This document shows, piece after piece, positions 9,448-18,232 of a DNA stretch of 64,000 bases (positions within the stretch are counted from its first letter, which is position 1; each line of letters opens with the position of its first letter). Position numbers and translations under genes: made by a program. The DNA comes from JAVBPA01 sp031549925 (GTDB lineage Bacteria > Bacillota > Clostridia > Oscillospirales > CAG-272): assembly GCA_031549925.1 (NCBI GenBank), contig JAVBPA010000001.1, positions 62,001 to 126,000 on the forward strand. Reading direction: 5' to 3'. The notes beneath the pieces were generated by a model. That model saw only the letters and a program-made list of their open reading frames with translations. It was not told where the DNA came from and did no database searches.

Positions 9448-9500
9448 GAATAGCGACGAGCGAAACCGCGCCGGCCGCGCAAGCTTACTTATCGCTATTC
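9448..9500 (-). terminator. GC-rich terminator of the infC-rpmI-rplT operon
   Basis: GAATAGCGA (9448-9456) pairs exactly with TCGCTATTC (9492-9500). A very GC-rich inner part (GCGCGGCCGGCGC on the minus strand) can form a second stem. Read on the minus strand the structure is followed by CTCTGTTTTTATT. It stands about 30 bases after the rplT stop. Confidence 0.75.
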
Positions 9501-9530
9501 GTTTCGTTTTTGTTTTGGGAAACAGTATGT

Positions 9531-9884
9531 TTAAAGCGCGGCTTTTGCTTTTGATACGAGCGCTGCAAAAGCATCTTTATCCGAAACCGCAAGCTCAGCC
9601 AGCATTTTACGGTTGAGTGTAATCCCTGCTATTTTTAAACCATGCATAAACTTTGAATAATTTATACCGCAAACTTTAGCTTGTGCGGAAATACGGGTTA
9701 TCCAAAGAGAACGGAAGTTTCTCTTTTTTAATTTTCTGCCGATAAAAGCGTAGTTTCCGCTTTTCATTACGGCTTGTTTAGCCATTTTAAAATGTTTGCT
9801 TTTTGAACCCCAATATCCTTTTGCGGCTTTTAGTATCTTATTGCGTCTCTTGCGAGTCATTACAGCTCTTTTAATTCTTGCCAT
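9531..9884 (-). CDS. rplT: 50S ribosomal protein L20
   Basis: The 117-residue protein is L20: basic N-terminal extension (MARIKRAVMTRKRRNKILKA), the conserved YAFIGRKLKKRNFRSLW segment and a C-terminal globular part. It is needed early in 23S assembly and in Firmicutes also represses its own operon by binding the leader upstream of infC. The start has a GAGGAG site. It is the last gene of infC-rpmI-rplT and lies 40 bases after rpmI. Confidence 0.98.
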   Translation of the reverse strand: MARIKRAVMTRKRRNKILKAAKGYWGSKSKHFKMAKQAVMKSGNYAFIGRKLKKRNFRSLWITRISAQAKVCGINYSKFMHGLKIAGITLNRKMLAELAVSDKDAFAALVSKAKAAL

Positions 9885-9927
9885 TTTTAAATCTCCTCGA
9901 ATAATCTTTCTGTTTTAAAAGCCGCTT

Positions 9928-10125
9928 TTAGGCATTCGGCATCATGCTTCTTACGGTGGGAGCCATAGATTCGCTTAAATAACCGGCTTTTCTTAAATTT
10001 CTTTTGCGTTTCGGTGTTTTAAGACCTAAATTATGGCGGCGGTGCGAGTGACTTAATTTAACATTTCCGCTTTTCGTTAATGTAAAACGTTTAGCGGTTG
10101 CTTTGTGTGTTTTGATTTTTCCCAT
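9928..10125 (-). CDS. rpmI: 50S ribosomal protein L35
   Basis: I place the start at 10125 (MGKIKTHKATAKRF, 65 residues), not at the ATG 12 bases upstream, because that upstream ATG overlaps the GGAGG ribosome site that serves 10125 and because L35 proteins begin with this motif. The SHRRHNLGLKTPKRKRNLRK block is typical. It is the middle gene of infC-rpmI-rplT, but lies an unusually long 383 bases after infC. Confidence 0.96.
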   Translation of the reverse strand: MGKIKTHKATAKRFTLTKSGNVKLSHSHRRHNLGLKTPKRKRNLRKAGYLSESMAPTVRSMMPNA

Positions 10126-10508
10126 GATATCCTCCATGAAAATAATGTTATTTGTGCGGCAGTGTTTTTGCTTTGCGAATCAATTTATTTATACGGTTGT
10201 ACGTTGTATTTTGCTCTGCGGATAATTTTTTCACAGTTAATATAATTACAGTAGAACAACTTTAAAAAAAAAATATTAAATATGATCATGTTTATTAAAA
10301 TATAAAAATGAATTTGAATCTAAGATTTTATTTGATGCTATTTGTTTAAATTATTTCAAAGTTGTTTTATATATTTTATACTGTAAGTTATAACTCACAG
10401 CGCAATTTTTACAAACAGCCGGAATAAAACTTAAAATAAAATATACGCACACCCAAAAGACCGTATTATAAAACGGTGCAAAAAAATTCAATGAAATATA
10501 AAATGAAA
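10126..10508. other. Long gap between infC and rpmI
   Basis: No gene is visible in this 383-base stretch. On the minus strand it holds two hairpins: ACCGT/ACGGT around TTTATAAT soon after the infC stop (near 10450-10470), and a near-perfect CTGTGAGTT/AACTTACAG palindrome (about 10381-10400). A second promoter or an extra regulatory site for rpmI-rplT is possible but I could not identify one with confidence. Confidence 0.5.
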
Positions 10509-11159
10509 TTATTTTTCCGGATTTTCTTTTTGCGTTTCTTTTTCGGGTATATTTTGAGTTTCTTCGGAAGGCTTCGGAGCAGGTGCAGTTTTTACTGCGG
10601 GAGTTCCCTTATCAGCGGTTTGTTTTTGCGGAGCTAAAAATGTTGTAAGGGTTCTGCCTTCAAGCAAAGGTGCTTTATCCTGTACGCTTATGTCGGCACA
10701 AATTTCTGTAAAACGCGCCAGTAATTCGCGTCCGCTTTCCATATGGCTCATTTGTCTGCCTCTAAATTTTACCAATACCTTAACTTTATCTCCGTTTTGC
10801 AAAAAACGGCGTGCGTGATTTACTTTTGTGTTAAAATCGTTTGTATCGATATGGCAGCTTAATTGTATTTCTTTTATTTCAGAAATCTGCTGTTTCTTTT
10901 TAGCTTCCTTATCTTTTTTGTCGCGTTCAAATCGGAAACGTCCATAGTCTATTATTTTACAAACAGGCGGTTCTGACTGAGGAGCTATTAAAACAAGATC
11001 CAATTCACGGTCATAAGCGGCCTTTTGCGCGTTTGCGAGCGAAAGCAAACCCAGCTGCTCGCCTTCCGGTCCGATAACCCGGACTACTTTTGTTTGGGTA
11101 AAACCCAGTGTACGAATTTCTTCATTGATGTAATGTTCTTTTGCGGAATCTTTCTTTAT
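10509..11159 (-). CDS. infC: Translation initiation factor IF-3, apparent AUA start
   Basis: The protein is IF-3: NEEIRTLGFTQTKVVRVIG in the N-domain, KPPVC-like SEPPVCKIIDYGRFRFE, then a C-domain with KVLVKFRGRQMSHME and an Ala/Pro/Lys-rich tail of about 45 residues. No ATG, GTG or TTG lies in frame before the conserved N-terminal residues; a TTG at 11048 would remove about 37 of them. The best start is ATA at 11159, about 8 bases after a GGGGGTG site, giving 216 residues and an N terminus of normal length. infC is known for rare start codons used in self-regulation. It heads the infC-rpmI-rplT operon behind an L20-type leader. Confidence 0.9.
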   Translation of the reverse strand: MKKDSAKEHYINEEIRTLGFTQTKVVRVIGPEGEQLGLLSLANAQKAAYDRELDLVLIAPQSEPPVCKIIDYGRFRFERDKKDKEAKKKQQISEIKEIQLSCHIDTNDFNTKVNHARRFLQNGDKVKVLVKFRGRQMSHMESGRELLARFTEICADISVQDKAPLLEGRTLTTFLAPQKQTADKGTPAVKTAPAPKPSEETQNIPEKETQKENPEK

Positions 11160-11326
11160 TGGTATACACCCCCGTAAAAAATTATGAAAAAAAATAAACG
11201 GAGCAATGCTCCGTTCGACAAATCAACCATGTAACACGCAAAAAAACGATGCGTATTAAGTAATTAATATTGACCCGTGCGATAAAAAAACACACAAGGT
11301 GAGAACGGATGTTCTGCTTAAAATAC
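11160..11326 (-). promoter_or_regulatory. L20-type autoregulatory leader with terminator hairpin
   Basis: The transcript upstream of infC starts near 11326 and runs about 165 nt. It ends with a perfect AACGGAG/CTCCGTT hairpin (11197-11215) followed on the minus strand by a long T-rich run, a classic attenuator. The preceding part has the look of the Firmicutes L20 leader, in which L20 binding promotes termination. Assignment rests on position, hairpin and operon; a covariance-model search would settle it. Confidence 0.7.
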
Positions 11327-11332
11327 CATGAC

Positions 11333-11362
11333 AGTATATCACATAATATATAATTTTGTCAA
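11333..11362 (-). promoter_or_regulatory. sigma-A type promoter of infC operon
   Basis: On the minus strand TTGACA (forward 11357-11362) and TATACT (forward 11333-11338) are 18 bases apart. Confidence 0.75.
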
Positions 11363-11475
11363 TACATTTTAAAAAAGTTATTATTTGTTTTATGTACATT
11401 TTTTATTTCACAAAATATTTATTATTATTTATCATTTGCTAATATTATATATAGTATGATTTTATATTTTTATAT

Positions 11476-11504
11476 TTGACAAAATGAGCAATATATGATA
11501 ATAT
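11476..11504 (+). promoter_or_regulatory. Promoter of the sigma factor fusion gene
   Basis: TTGACA (11476-11481) and TAATAT (11499-11504) with a 17-base spacer. It is divergent from the infC promoter, about 115 bases away. The presence of a housekeeping-type promoter suggests constitutive low expression of the sensor. Confidence 0.65.
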
Positions 11505-11550
11505 CAAATATAATCTTATACGCGGAAATTAAAAAAAGGTCAGGTATATT

Positions 11551-13440
11551 ATGAATATTACAGAGACCATATTAAAGGCAAGGGAAGGCGATTCGGACGC
11601 TGTTGCCGCGTTATTTAACGAATATAAAAACGATGTATATTATCTTGGAAGAAAAATTATAGGGAATGACCGTGACGCGGATAATATATTACAATACAGT
11701 TATTTTCAAGCTTTCCATAAACTTGGCGTACTTCGGAATCCGGAAAATTTTAAAGTATGGCTTTATATTATAGCGGCAAACCGCTGCCGCTTTTTGATGC
11801 ATGAAAAAAATCCTTCATTGTTTCCTCCGCCTGAATCAGGTAAAAAAATACCGCGGGCGAATTACGATATCAAAAACGATATGGATATCCCCTCTGTCGC
11901 AGCTGACGATGTTGAAGCCAGAAACGCAATAAGTTCACTTGTTGATAAGCTTCATCCGATGCTGCGTACCGCTGTTATGCTTTATTTTTATTGCGGGCTT
12001 AATTTCGGGCAGACAGCAAAAATAATGAACTGTAATGAATCGGCTGTAAAATATTTTTTAGCCCGTGCTACGGGACAATTAAATAACGAAATAAATTCTC
12101 TTGTCACAGCCGTACCTTCTCTTGTTTCATATTCTGGAATGGAAGAAATCGGAATTATATTAAGACGTGCTTGTTATGATTTTAATTTATCCGATTCTTT
12201 GTGTGATGAAATAATTAATACTTCGGTGACACTTGCACTTTCATCGGCTGTTTCACGTGAGGAAAAAGAAAATATTCCTTCCGAAAATGACCAAATAAAA
12301 GATTATGGCCAAGATATTAAAATTAATTTGGAAGATGAAATTCCGAGCAATACAGAAAAAAAAGCCGCTATCCGCAATATAATTATGATTACTGCGGTTA
12401 TACTTATAGCGGCGGCAATAGTTATCGGATCTGTTTTTGCGATAAAGAATGTAATAAATACCGACAGCGGAATAAAAAGCACCGATAAAAACACGGAAAA
12501 TGAAAAAAATTCGGATTCGCTTGAGTCCGAAAACGATACATCGTCTAGCGAAGCGGCAAGCTCGGATACAACCGATACTACAGCTGAATCCGAAAGCCAA
12601 ACAACAGCCAAAGAAACCGAAACTGAATCCGATATGACAACAAAACCGGAAGAGACAACAACAGAAGCTGCTGAAACAACCGTTCCCGCAGAAACACAAC
12701 CTCAGAATACAATGACGGCAGAAGAAATTACATATTCTTTTGATGTTCAGCTAGCGGATAATGCGGTTACTATAACAAAATACAAAGGCGAAGCTAAAGA
12801 AGTTGACATTCCATCAATGATTCAGGGAAAACCGGTAACCGCTATAGGCTGGAAAGCTTTTGATAAGAGTTCAAGTATAGTAAGTGTTATAATTCCGGAA
12901 ACTGTTACTGACATAAAAGGATATGCGTTCAGTGAATGTGAATCGCTTGTTATGGTATCGCTTCCTTCTTCCCTTGTAAATATTGACGCTTACGCTTTTT
13001 ATAAATGTAAAAACCTTACTAATATAAAAATTCCGAACGGAGTTAAGTCGGTAGGAGCTTCCGCTTTTTCCGAAACAGGCTGGCTCATTTCACAGAAAAA
13101 CGCTTATATTATCGGCGGAGACGGTATTTTAATAAGATATAACGGTGCTGATGTAAATACAACCGTTCCCGAAAGCGTTAAAAAAATCAGCAATGCGTTT
13201 TATTATCACAGTAAATTACAAAAAGTAATCATACAACCCGGAGTCACAGAATTAGGCGTTTATTCATTTGCTTCCTGTCCCGCTTTGATTTCGGTTTCGA
13301 TTCCGGAGAGCGTTACAAGTATTGATAAAGACGCGATATATAATTGCCCAGCGCTCACGGAAATAAGAGTAACGGAAGGTTCGTTTGCTGATTCTTGGTG
13401 CCGTGATAACGGATACGAAGCCGCAATTGTCTATAATTAA
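11551..13440 (+). CDS. ECF sigma factor fused to membrane helix and BspA-type LRR domain
   Basis: Three parts are seen in this 629-residue protein. Residues 1-180 form an ECF sigma factor: region 2 with DADNILQYSYFQAFHKL and region 4 with LHPMLRTAVMLYFY, GLNFGQTAKIMNCNESAVKYFLARA. Residues about 181-275 are a cytoplasmic linker of unknown fold. One hydrophobic helix follows (about 276-298), then a Ser/Thr/Glu-rich stalk (about 305-392). Residues about 400-629 form BspA-type leucine-rich repeats (VIIPETVTDIKGYAFSECE, VSLPSSLVNIDAYAF, IKIPNGVKSVGASAF, VSIPESVTSIDKDAIYNCP). With the sigma part inside, the repeats would be outside. This suggests a one-protein membrane-tethered sigma sensor that would need proteolytic release. 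No separate anti-sigma gene is adjacent. The ribosome site is weak. Confidence 0.93.
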   Translation: MNITETILKAREGDSDAVAALFNEYKNDVYYLGRKIIGNDRDADNILQYSYFQAFHKLGVLRNPENFKVWLYIIAANRCRFLMHEKNPSLFPPPESGKKIPRANYDIKNDMDIPSVAADDVEARNAISSLVDKLHPMLRTAVMLYFYCGLNFGQTAKIMNCNESAVKYFLARATGQLNNEINSLVTAVPSLVSYSGMEEIGIILRRACYDFNLSDSLCDEIINTSVTLALSSAVSREEKENIPSENDQIKDYGQDIKINLEDEIPSNTEKKAAIRNIIMITAVILIAAAIVIGSVFAIKNVINTDSGIKSTDKNTENEKNSDSLESENDTSSSEAASSDTTDTTAESESQTTAKETETESDMTTKPEETTTEAAETTVPAETQPQNTMTAEEITYSFDVQLADNAVTITKYKGEAKEVDIPSMIQGKPVTAIGWKAFDKSSSIVSVIIPETVTDIKGYAFSECESLVMVSLPSSLVNIDAYAFYKCKNLTNIKIPNGVKSVGASAFSETGWLISQKNAYIIGGDGILIRYNGADVNTTVPESVKKISNAFYYHSKLQKVIIQPGVTELGVYSFASCPALISVSIPESVTSIDKDAIYNCPALTEIRVTEGSFADSWCRDNGYEAAIVYN

Positions 13441-13535
13441 AAATTTTTACATCCGGTAACCCATTCGGTTATTTTGAAAATATAATATTCTTAAAAAGAT
13501 ACAAAAGAAAAAAGGATTAAACTGTTAAAATATTT

Positions 13536-15170
13536 ATGCCAATTACCGATATATTAATAAAAAACGCCTCTCTTTTCGGAGATGATATCAGTCTGGTTGA
13601 AGTAAATCCTGAAATGCGTGAAAAACGAGCACTTACATGGAATGAATATGATTTAGTTGAAACGATTCCGGCACACCATTACCGCCGTGAAATAACCTGG
13701 GCTTCTTTTAACCGCAAGTCTAACCGTTTTGCAAATATGCTTCTCTCCCGCGGAATAGGAAAAGGACAAAAAGTTGCTATATTATTGATGAACTGTTTGG
13801 AATGGCTTCCGATTTATTTCGGGATATTAAAATCCGGAGCTGTCGCTGTTCCGATGAATTACCGTTACAGCGCGGATGAAATAAAATATTGTTTAGAGCT
13901 TGCCGAATGCGACGCTTTGATTTTCGGACTCGAATTTATCGGACGTGTAGAAGCTGTTATAAATACAATCCCCCGCTGCAGTGAGGTATTGTATGTAGGA
14001 GCTGACTGCCCGGCTTTTGCCGAAAGCTATGACTTGTTATCAAAGCGTTTTTCAAACGAAGAGCCGGAAATAGAATTAAATGACAGCGAAGACGCCGCGA
14101 TATATTTTTCATCGGGAACAACAGGATTTCCCAAAGCTATTCTCCATACTCATTTAGCATTGGTTTCATCTTGTATAACAGAAAATAAACATCACAGACA
14201 AACAAAAGATGAAAGTTTTTTATGTATTCCCCCGCTTTATCATACGGGCGCGAAAATGCATTGGTTCGGTACATTTTTAGTAGGAGGACGCGCTGTTATA
14301 CTTCGAGGGATCAAACCCGAATGGATTATCAGGACTATATCGGAAGAGAATATTAATGTCGTTTTTCTGCTCGTTCCGTGGGCGCAGGATATACTTGATT
14401 CAATCGAAAACGGAAGCATAAATCTTTTAGAATATAAACTTTCTCAATGGAGACTTATGCACATAGGCGCTCAGCCTGTTCCTCCGAGTCTTATTAAAAG
14501 ATGGAATAAAATTTTCCCCTCTCATCAGTATGATATAAATTACGGCTTAACCGAATCTATAGGACCCGGTTGTGTTCATCTTGGTATAGAAAATACCGAA
14601 AAATTCGGTACAATCGGTATTCCCGGATATGGATGGGAAGTTAAAATAGTAGGCGAAAACAAAACAGAAGTAAAAGACGGAGATGTCGGCGAACTGGCGG
14701 TTTACGGATCCGGTGTTATGAAATGTTATTACCGCGATAAAAAAGCAACAGACGAAGTATTGCGCGACGGATGGCTTTATACCGGAGATATGGCTACACG
14801 CGACAGCGACGGATTTATTTATATGGTTGATCGTAAAAAAGATGTCATTATAACAGGCGGAGAAAATTTATATCCGGTACAAATAGAAGATTTTTTAAGA
14901 ACTAACGATCATATAAAAGATGCCGCTGTTATAGGGCTTCCCGATAAGAGACTTGGGGAAATTGCCGCCGCTATAATTGAATTGAAAGACGGATGTTTTG
15001 AAACGGAAGAAGATATAAATAAATTTTGTCTCGGACTTCCGAAATACAAGAGACCGCGTAAAATAATTTTCGATAAAGTGCCGCGCAATCCTACGGGGAA
15101 AATTGAAAAGCCTAAATTACGTAAAATTTATTGCACCGAAGGATTGATTGAAGCGCAGCTTAAAAATTAA
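13536..15170 (+). CDS. AMP-forming acyl-CoA synthetase / ligase
   Basis: This 544-residue enzyme belongs to the class I adenylate-forming family, which activates a carboxylic acid with ATP to an acyl-AMP and then usually transfers it to CoA. Core motifs are all present: YFSSGTTGFPK (P-loop, near residue 189), YGLTE (near 335), YTGD (near 414), DRKKDVIITGGENLYP (near 430) and the catalytic Lys in NPTGKIEKP (near 521). No membrane segment is seen. The acid substrate is not evident; a medium or long-chain fatty acid or an aromatic acid are both possible. It is followed after 17 bases by an oxidoreductase on the same strand. Confidence 0.92.
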   Translation: MPITDILIKNASLFGDDISLVEVNPEMREKRALTWNEYDLVETIPAHHYRREITWASFNRKSNRFANMLLSRGIGKGQKVAILLMNCLEWLPIYFGILKSGAVAVPMNYRYSADEIKYCLELAECDALIFGLEFIGRVEAVINTIPRCSEVLYVGADCPAFAESYDLLSKRFSNEEPEIELNDSEDAAIYFSSGTTGFPKAILHTHLALVSSCITENKHHRQTKDESFLCIPPLYHTGAKMHWFGTFLVGGRAVILRGIKPEWIIRTISEENINVVFLLVPWAQDILDSIENGSINLLEYKLSQWRLMHIGAQPVPPSLIKRWNKIFPSHQYDINYGLTESIGPGCVHLGIENTEKFGTIGIPGYGWEVKIVGENKTEVKDGDVGELAVYGSGVMKCYYRDKKATDEVLRDGWLYTGDMATRDSDGFIYMVDRKKDVIITGGENLYPVQIEDFLRTNDHIKDAAVIGLPDKRLGEIAAAIIELKDGCFETEEDINKFCLGLPKYKRPRKIIFDKVPRNPTGKIEKPKLRKIYCTEGLIEAQLKN

Positions 15171-15187
15171 AAATATGAGGTATTTTT

Positions 15188-16237
15188 ATGATACGGATAG
15201 GAGTAATCGGAGTTGGGAATATATCCAGATCGGTTCATATTCCGTCCCTTGCAAAACTTCCGGATGTTTTAATATCTGCCGTTTGTGATACAAATCCGGA
15301 TTTGTTAACGCAATGCGCGGAAAAATATAATATAAATGAATCCAAACGGTTTACAGATTACTCCGAACTCATTAATTCTTCCGATGTTGACGCCGTAACC
15401 ATAGTAACACCTAATAATAAACATGTTGATATAGCGATGGAGGCAATTCGTGCAAAAAAATCTTTTTGTGTGGAAAAACCTCTCGGGATTAATTGCTGTG
15501 AAACTCAAAAATTGATCGATTTTCACAAAAAAAATCCGGTTCCCAATATGGTTTGTTTTTCATACAGGTTTAAAAGTGCCGCCAGATATGCAAAACATTT
15601 AATTCAATCAGGTTCTCTGGGAAAAATTTTTCATGTGTATGTACAATATTTTCAAAGCTGGGGCAACAGCGATTGCCCTCGGGTTTGGAGATTTTCAAAA
15701 GAAGAAGCCGGATCGGGTTCCCTTGCTGATTTGGGTTCGCATATGATAGATATGGCGAGATTTCTTACGGGGGAGGAATATGTTTCAGTAACAGCTGACA
15801 ACGGAACTATTAAAGATAAAAGAAAAGCCGTACCCTCTTCATACGACGGTGAAACAGCACCGGTTGATGTGGATGATTATTCGCATTTTTGCGCGAAAAT
15901 GACCGGAGGAATTTCCGCTGTTTTTAATATAACAAGATTTGCATGGGGTTATGCCAATTATCAGCGCATTGAAGTTTACGGAGAACGCGGAGGTTTAATT
16001 TACGGGCATACGGCCGATGATGTTCCCGCTACCCTTGATATTTTTAGTGAAGGTAAATATCAACGGGCTGAAATACCGCTTGAATTTGAATCTGATCAAA
16101 TGGAAACCTTTGTTTTTGTAACAAAGGGCGGCGAAAGAAACGGCTCGGCTGACATTTATGACGGCCACACAGCGCAAATTATACTCGATGCTGTAATTGA
16201 ATCGGATGAAACCGGCAAAAGAATAGATTTAATTTAA
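15188..16237 (+). CDS. Gfo/Idh/MocA family oxidoreductase
   Basis: This 349-residue enzyme begins with a Rossmann nucleotide-binding motif (GVIGVGNISRSVHIPSL) and carries the family signature EKPLG with the catalytic Lys at residue 97. The central and C-terminal beta-sheet domain is complete (GSLADLGSHMIDMARFL near 178). Such enzymes oxidise or reduce sugars, inositols or their derivatives with NAD(P). Its neighbours (acyl-CoA ligase before, and glycan genes further on) fit sugar metabolism, but the substrate cannot be read off. It is probably co-transcribed with the ligase. Confidence 0.93.
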   Translation: MIRIGVIGVGNISRSVHIPSLAKLPDVLISAVCDTNPDLLTQCAEKYNINESKRFTDYSELINSSDVDAVTIVTPNNKHVDIAMEAIRAKKSFCVEKPLGINCCETQKLIDFHKKNPVPNMVCFSYRFKSAARYAKHLIQSGSLGKIFHVYVQYFQSWGNSDCPRVWRFSKEEAGSGSLADLGSHMIDMARFLTGEEYVSVTADNGTIKDKRKAVPSSYDGETAPVDVDDYSHFCAKMTGGISAVFNITRFAWGYANYQRIEVYGERGGLIYGHTADDVPATLDIFSEGKYQRAEIPLEFESDQMETFVFVTKGGERNGSADIYDGHTAQIILDAVIESDETGKRIDLI

Positions 16238-16250
16238 TAAGGAAAAATAT

Positions 16251-16287
16251 GAGCGGAGATAAGCTTTTTGGAGCTGCACTCCGCTCG
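16251..16287 (+). terminator. Hairpin terminator after the oxidoreductase
   Basis: GAGCGGAG and CTCCGCTC close a stem with an inner AGCT-type pairing, followed after about 5 bases by a TTTTTT run. Confidence 0.55.
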
Positions 16288-16442
16288 CGTTGATTTTTTA
16301 TAATTTGATTTTCAATATTCATTTTTTTCGTATTTGTTGATTTAAAATGTTCTGTCATATACAATATTGAAATACTGTTTAATTAAAAATCAATAACATA
16401 AAAAAACTAATAAATAAAATTACAAAAACAGGAAAACCAAAA

Positions 16443-18218
16443 ATGAGTTTGTATATTTTGATTTTGTGGCCCGCTTTCAGCGCATTGGCTATATATTTTA
16501 TCTCGCGTATTAAAAACTTAAAAATTAAAGAAAACAATTTATACGAAACATTTGTCATTATTTCTGCGGCAACGGAATTATTGCTTGTTTCATTTTTAAT
16601 AACCGAGAGAATAAATGTAATAAATCCATATTTTACAGCTTTCGGAGTTAGTTTTACATTTGAGGGATTAGGTTCGCTTTTTTGCGTAATAGCATCATCA
16701 TCATGGTTGTTTGTTATTTTGTCCGGACGCAAATATATATCCAAAATCGCCAATCCGGAAAGATATTATTTCTTTTTAATGTTTACGCTTTCGGCGGTTA
16801 TAGGAATATTTTTATCTTCGGATTTTTTAACACTCTTCATTTTCTATGCAATTTTAACAATTGTATCGTATCCGCTCACTGTACACAGCGGAAAGAGAAT
16901 GGCTCTTTTATCATCGGCAGAATATTTTATTTCTTCGATTGCCGGCGGATTATTTATAGTTTTCGGAATGATTATAATATACAGGCAAATCGGTTCTCTT
17001 TTATATACAACGGTATTTACATTCTCGTCTTATACAGACAGCAGATATATTTTAATCGCAGGTATATGCATGCTTTTGGGTTTCGGAATAAAAACGGGTA
17101 TTTACCCGTTGCATTTTTGGCTTCCCGGAGCATACAAGGAATCTGTTTCTCCTGTCGCAATACTTTTATCGGGAATAATTTCGAAAACAGGACTTTTCGG
17201 CATTATATATATAACAGTTTTAATGTTCAAAAACAATGTAATATGGGGTAATATAATAACTGTTCTCGGTGTTATTACAATGATTTGGGGTGCTGTAAGA
17301 GCAATATTTTCATTTGACATAAAAAAAATGCTTGCTCATTCATCGATGTCTCAAATCGGTATAATTCTGTTGGGACTCGGCATATATTCTTATTCTCCTT
17401 CTCCTTCATCTGCTGCGGGTGTTGTTCTTCATATGATAAATCATACTTTTATAGAGCTTTTGCTTTTCGGAATAGAAAGTGTTATTTATTATAATACAAA
17501 TTCAAGTGATTTAAATGAAATTAAAGGTTTCGGCAGAGGAAAGATTTTTTTAAATGCTGTTTTTTTGTCCGCTATGCTTGGTATTTCCGGAATTCCTTTT
17601 TGGTGTAACTATATATCAAAAATATTGATACAGGAAAACATCTATCAAAAGGGCAATGTTATTATTGAAGGATTGTTTATTTTTTGCGGAGCTCTTACCG
17701 TGGCTTATATGTTAAAGCTTTATAATATAATATTTATGCACAGACCGGAAATCACAAACGAAATAAAATTCAAATCAGAAATAAAAAATTATATAACCCC
17801 ACTTAACAGACTCCTATTATTTTTAGCGGCATCGATTTTGCCTGCTATAGGATTGTTTCCTAATAGTTTCACATTAATTTTGGTAAATATATCACAAATT
17901 ACTTTCCGTGTGGAGCAGCTAAAAAGCAGTTTTTATTTTTCAGGAGAATCACTTTTCAATGCGTTTATTTCTTTTTCCATAGGAGCTTTGATATATTTTG
18001 TTTTCGTGAAGCAATTCCTTTATAAAAATATAGGAATATATATACCGGAATTAAGAAATATATTGTACAGACCGTTGTTTTTATACGGACTTCCTGTTAT
18101 AATAGGTTCGTTGAGCCAGTTCCTTGATATTATATTTGATCCTGTAGAACTTTTTGGTTATATAAAAAGTTATAAATTGAATTTAACAGACAAAAAACGT
18201 AAAAATGATAAAAAATAA
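16443..18218 (+). CDS. Orphan NuoL/MrpD-like proton-antiporter-type membrane subunit
   Basis: This 591-residue, strongly hydrophobic protein has about 14 or more predicted spans and the fold signature of the Mrp/NuoL/M/N family: GFGIKTGIYPLHFWLPGAY followed by LLSGIISKTGLFG, and LAHSSMSQIGIILLGLG. The two lysines of TM7 and TM8 are thus kept. However, where the family has a key glutamate in TM5 (FFE...SY), this protein reads FYAILTIVSYPL, with Ala in place of Glu by my eye alignment. No NADH dehydrogenase, hydrogenase or Mrp partners are nearby; a second related subunit lies at 22016. It has a weak AGGAAA site. Function may be a modified ion carrier or a structural relative. Confidence 0.85.
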   Translation: MSLYILILWPAFSALAIYFISRIKNLKIKENNLYETFVIISAATELLLVSFLITERINVINPYFTAFGVSFTFEGLGSLFCVIASSSWLFVILSGRKYISKIANPERYYFFLMFTLSAVIGIFLSSDFLTLFIFYAILTIVSYPLTVHSGKRMALLSSAEYFISSIAGGLFIVFGMIIIYRQIGSLLYTTVFTFSSYTDSRYILIAGICMLLGFGIKTGIYPLHFWLPGAYKESVSPVAILLSGIISKTGLFGIIYITVLMFKNNVIWGNIITVLGVITMIWGAVRAIFSFDIKKMLAHSSMSQIGIILLGLGIYSYSPSPSSAAGVVLHMINHTFIELLLFGIESVIYYNTNSSDLNEIKGFGRGKIFLNAVFLSAMLGISGIPFWCNYISKILIQENIYQKGNVIIEGLFIFCGALTVAYMLKLYNIIFMHRPEITNEIKFKSEIKNYITPLNRLLLFLAASILPAIGLFPNSFTLILVNISQITFRVEQLKSSFYFSGESLFNAFISFSIGALIYFVFVKQFLYKNIGIYIPELRNILYRPLFLYGLPVIIGSLSQFLDIIFDPVELFGYIKSYKLNLTDKKRKNDKK

Positions 18219-18232
18219 AAATGGAGGTTTTT

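Noticed and set aside
10509..11048. Truncated infC pseudogene
   Set aside because: The conserved N-terminal residues are encoded upstream in the same frame with a ribosome site, so the gene is intact but with a rare start codon.
12253..12699. Antisense frames over the sigma fusion gene
   Set aside because: They mirror the Ser/Thr/Glu-rich stalk codons and have no start signals.
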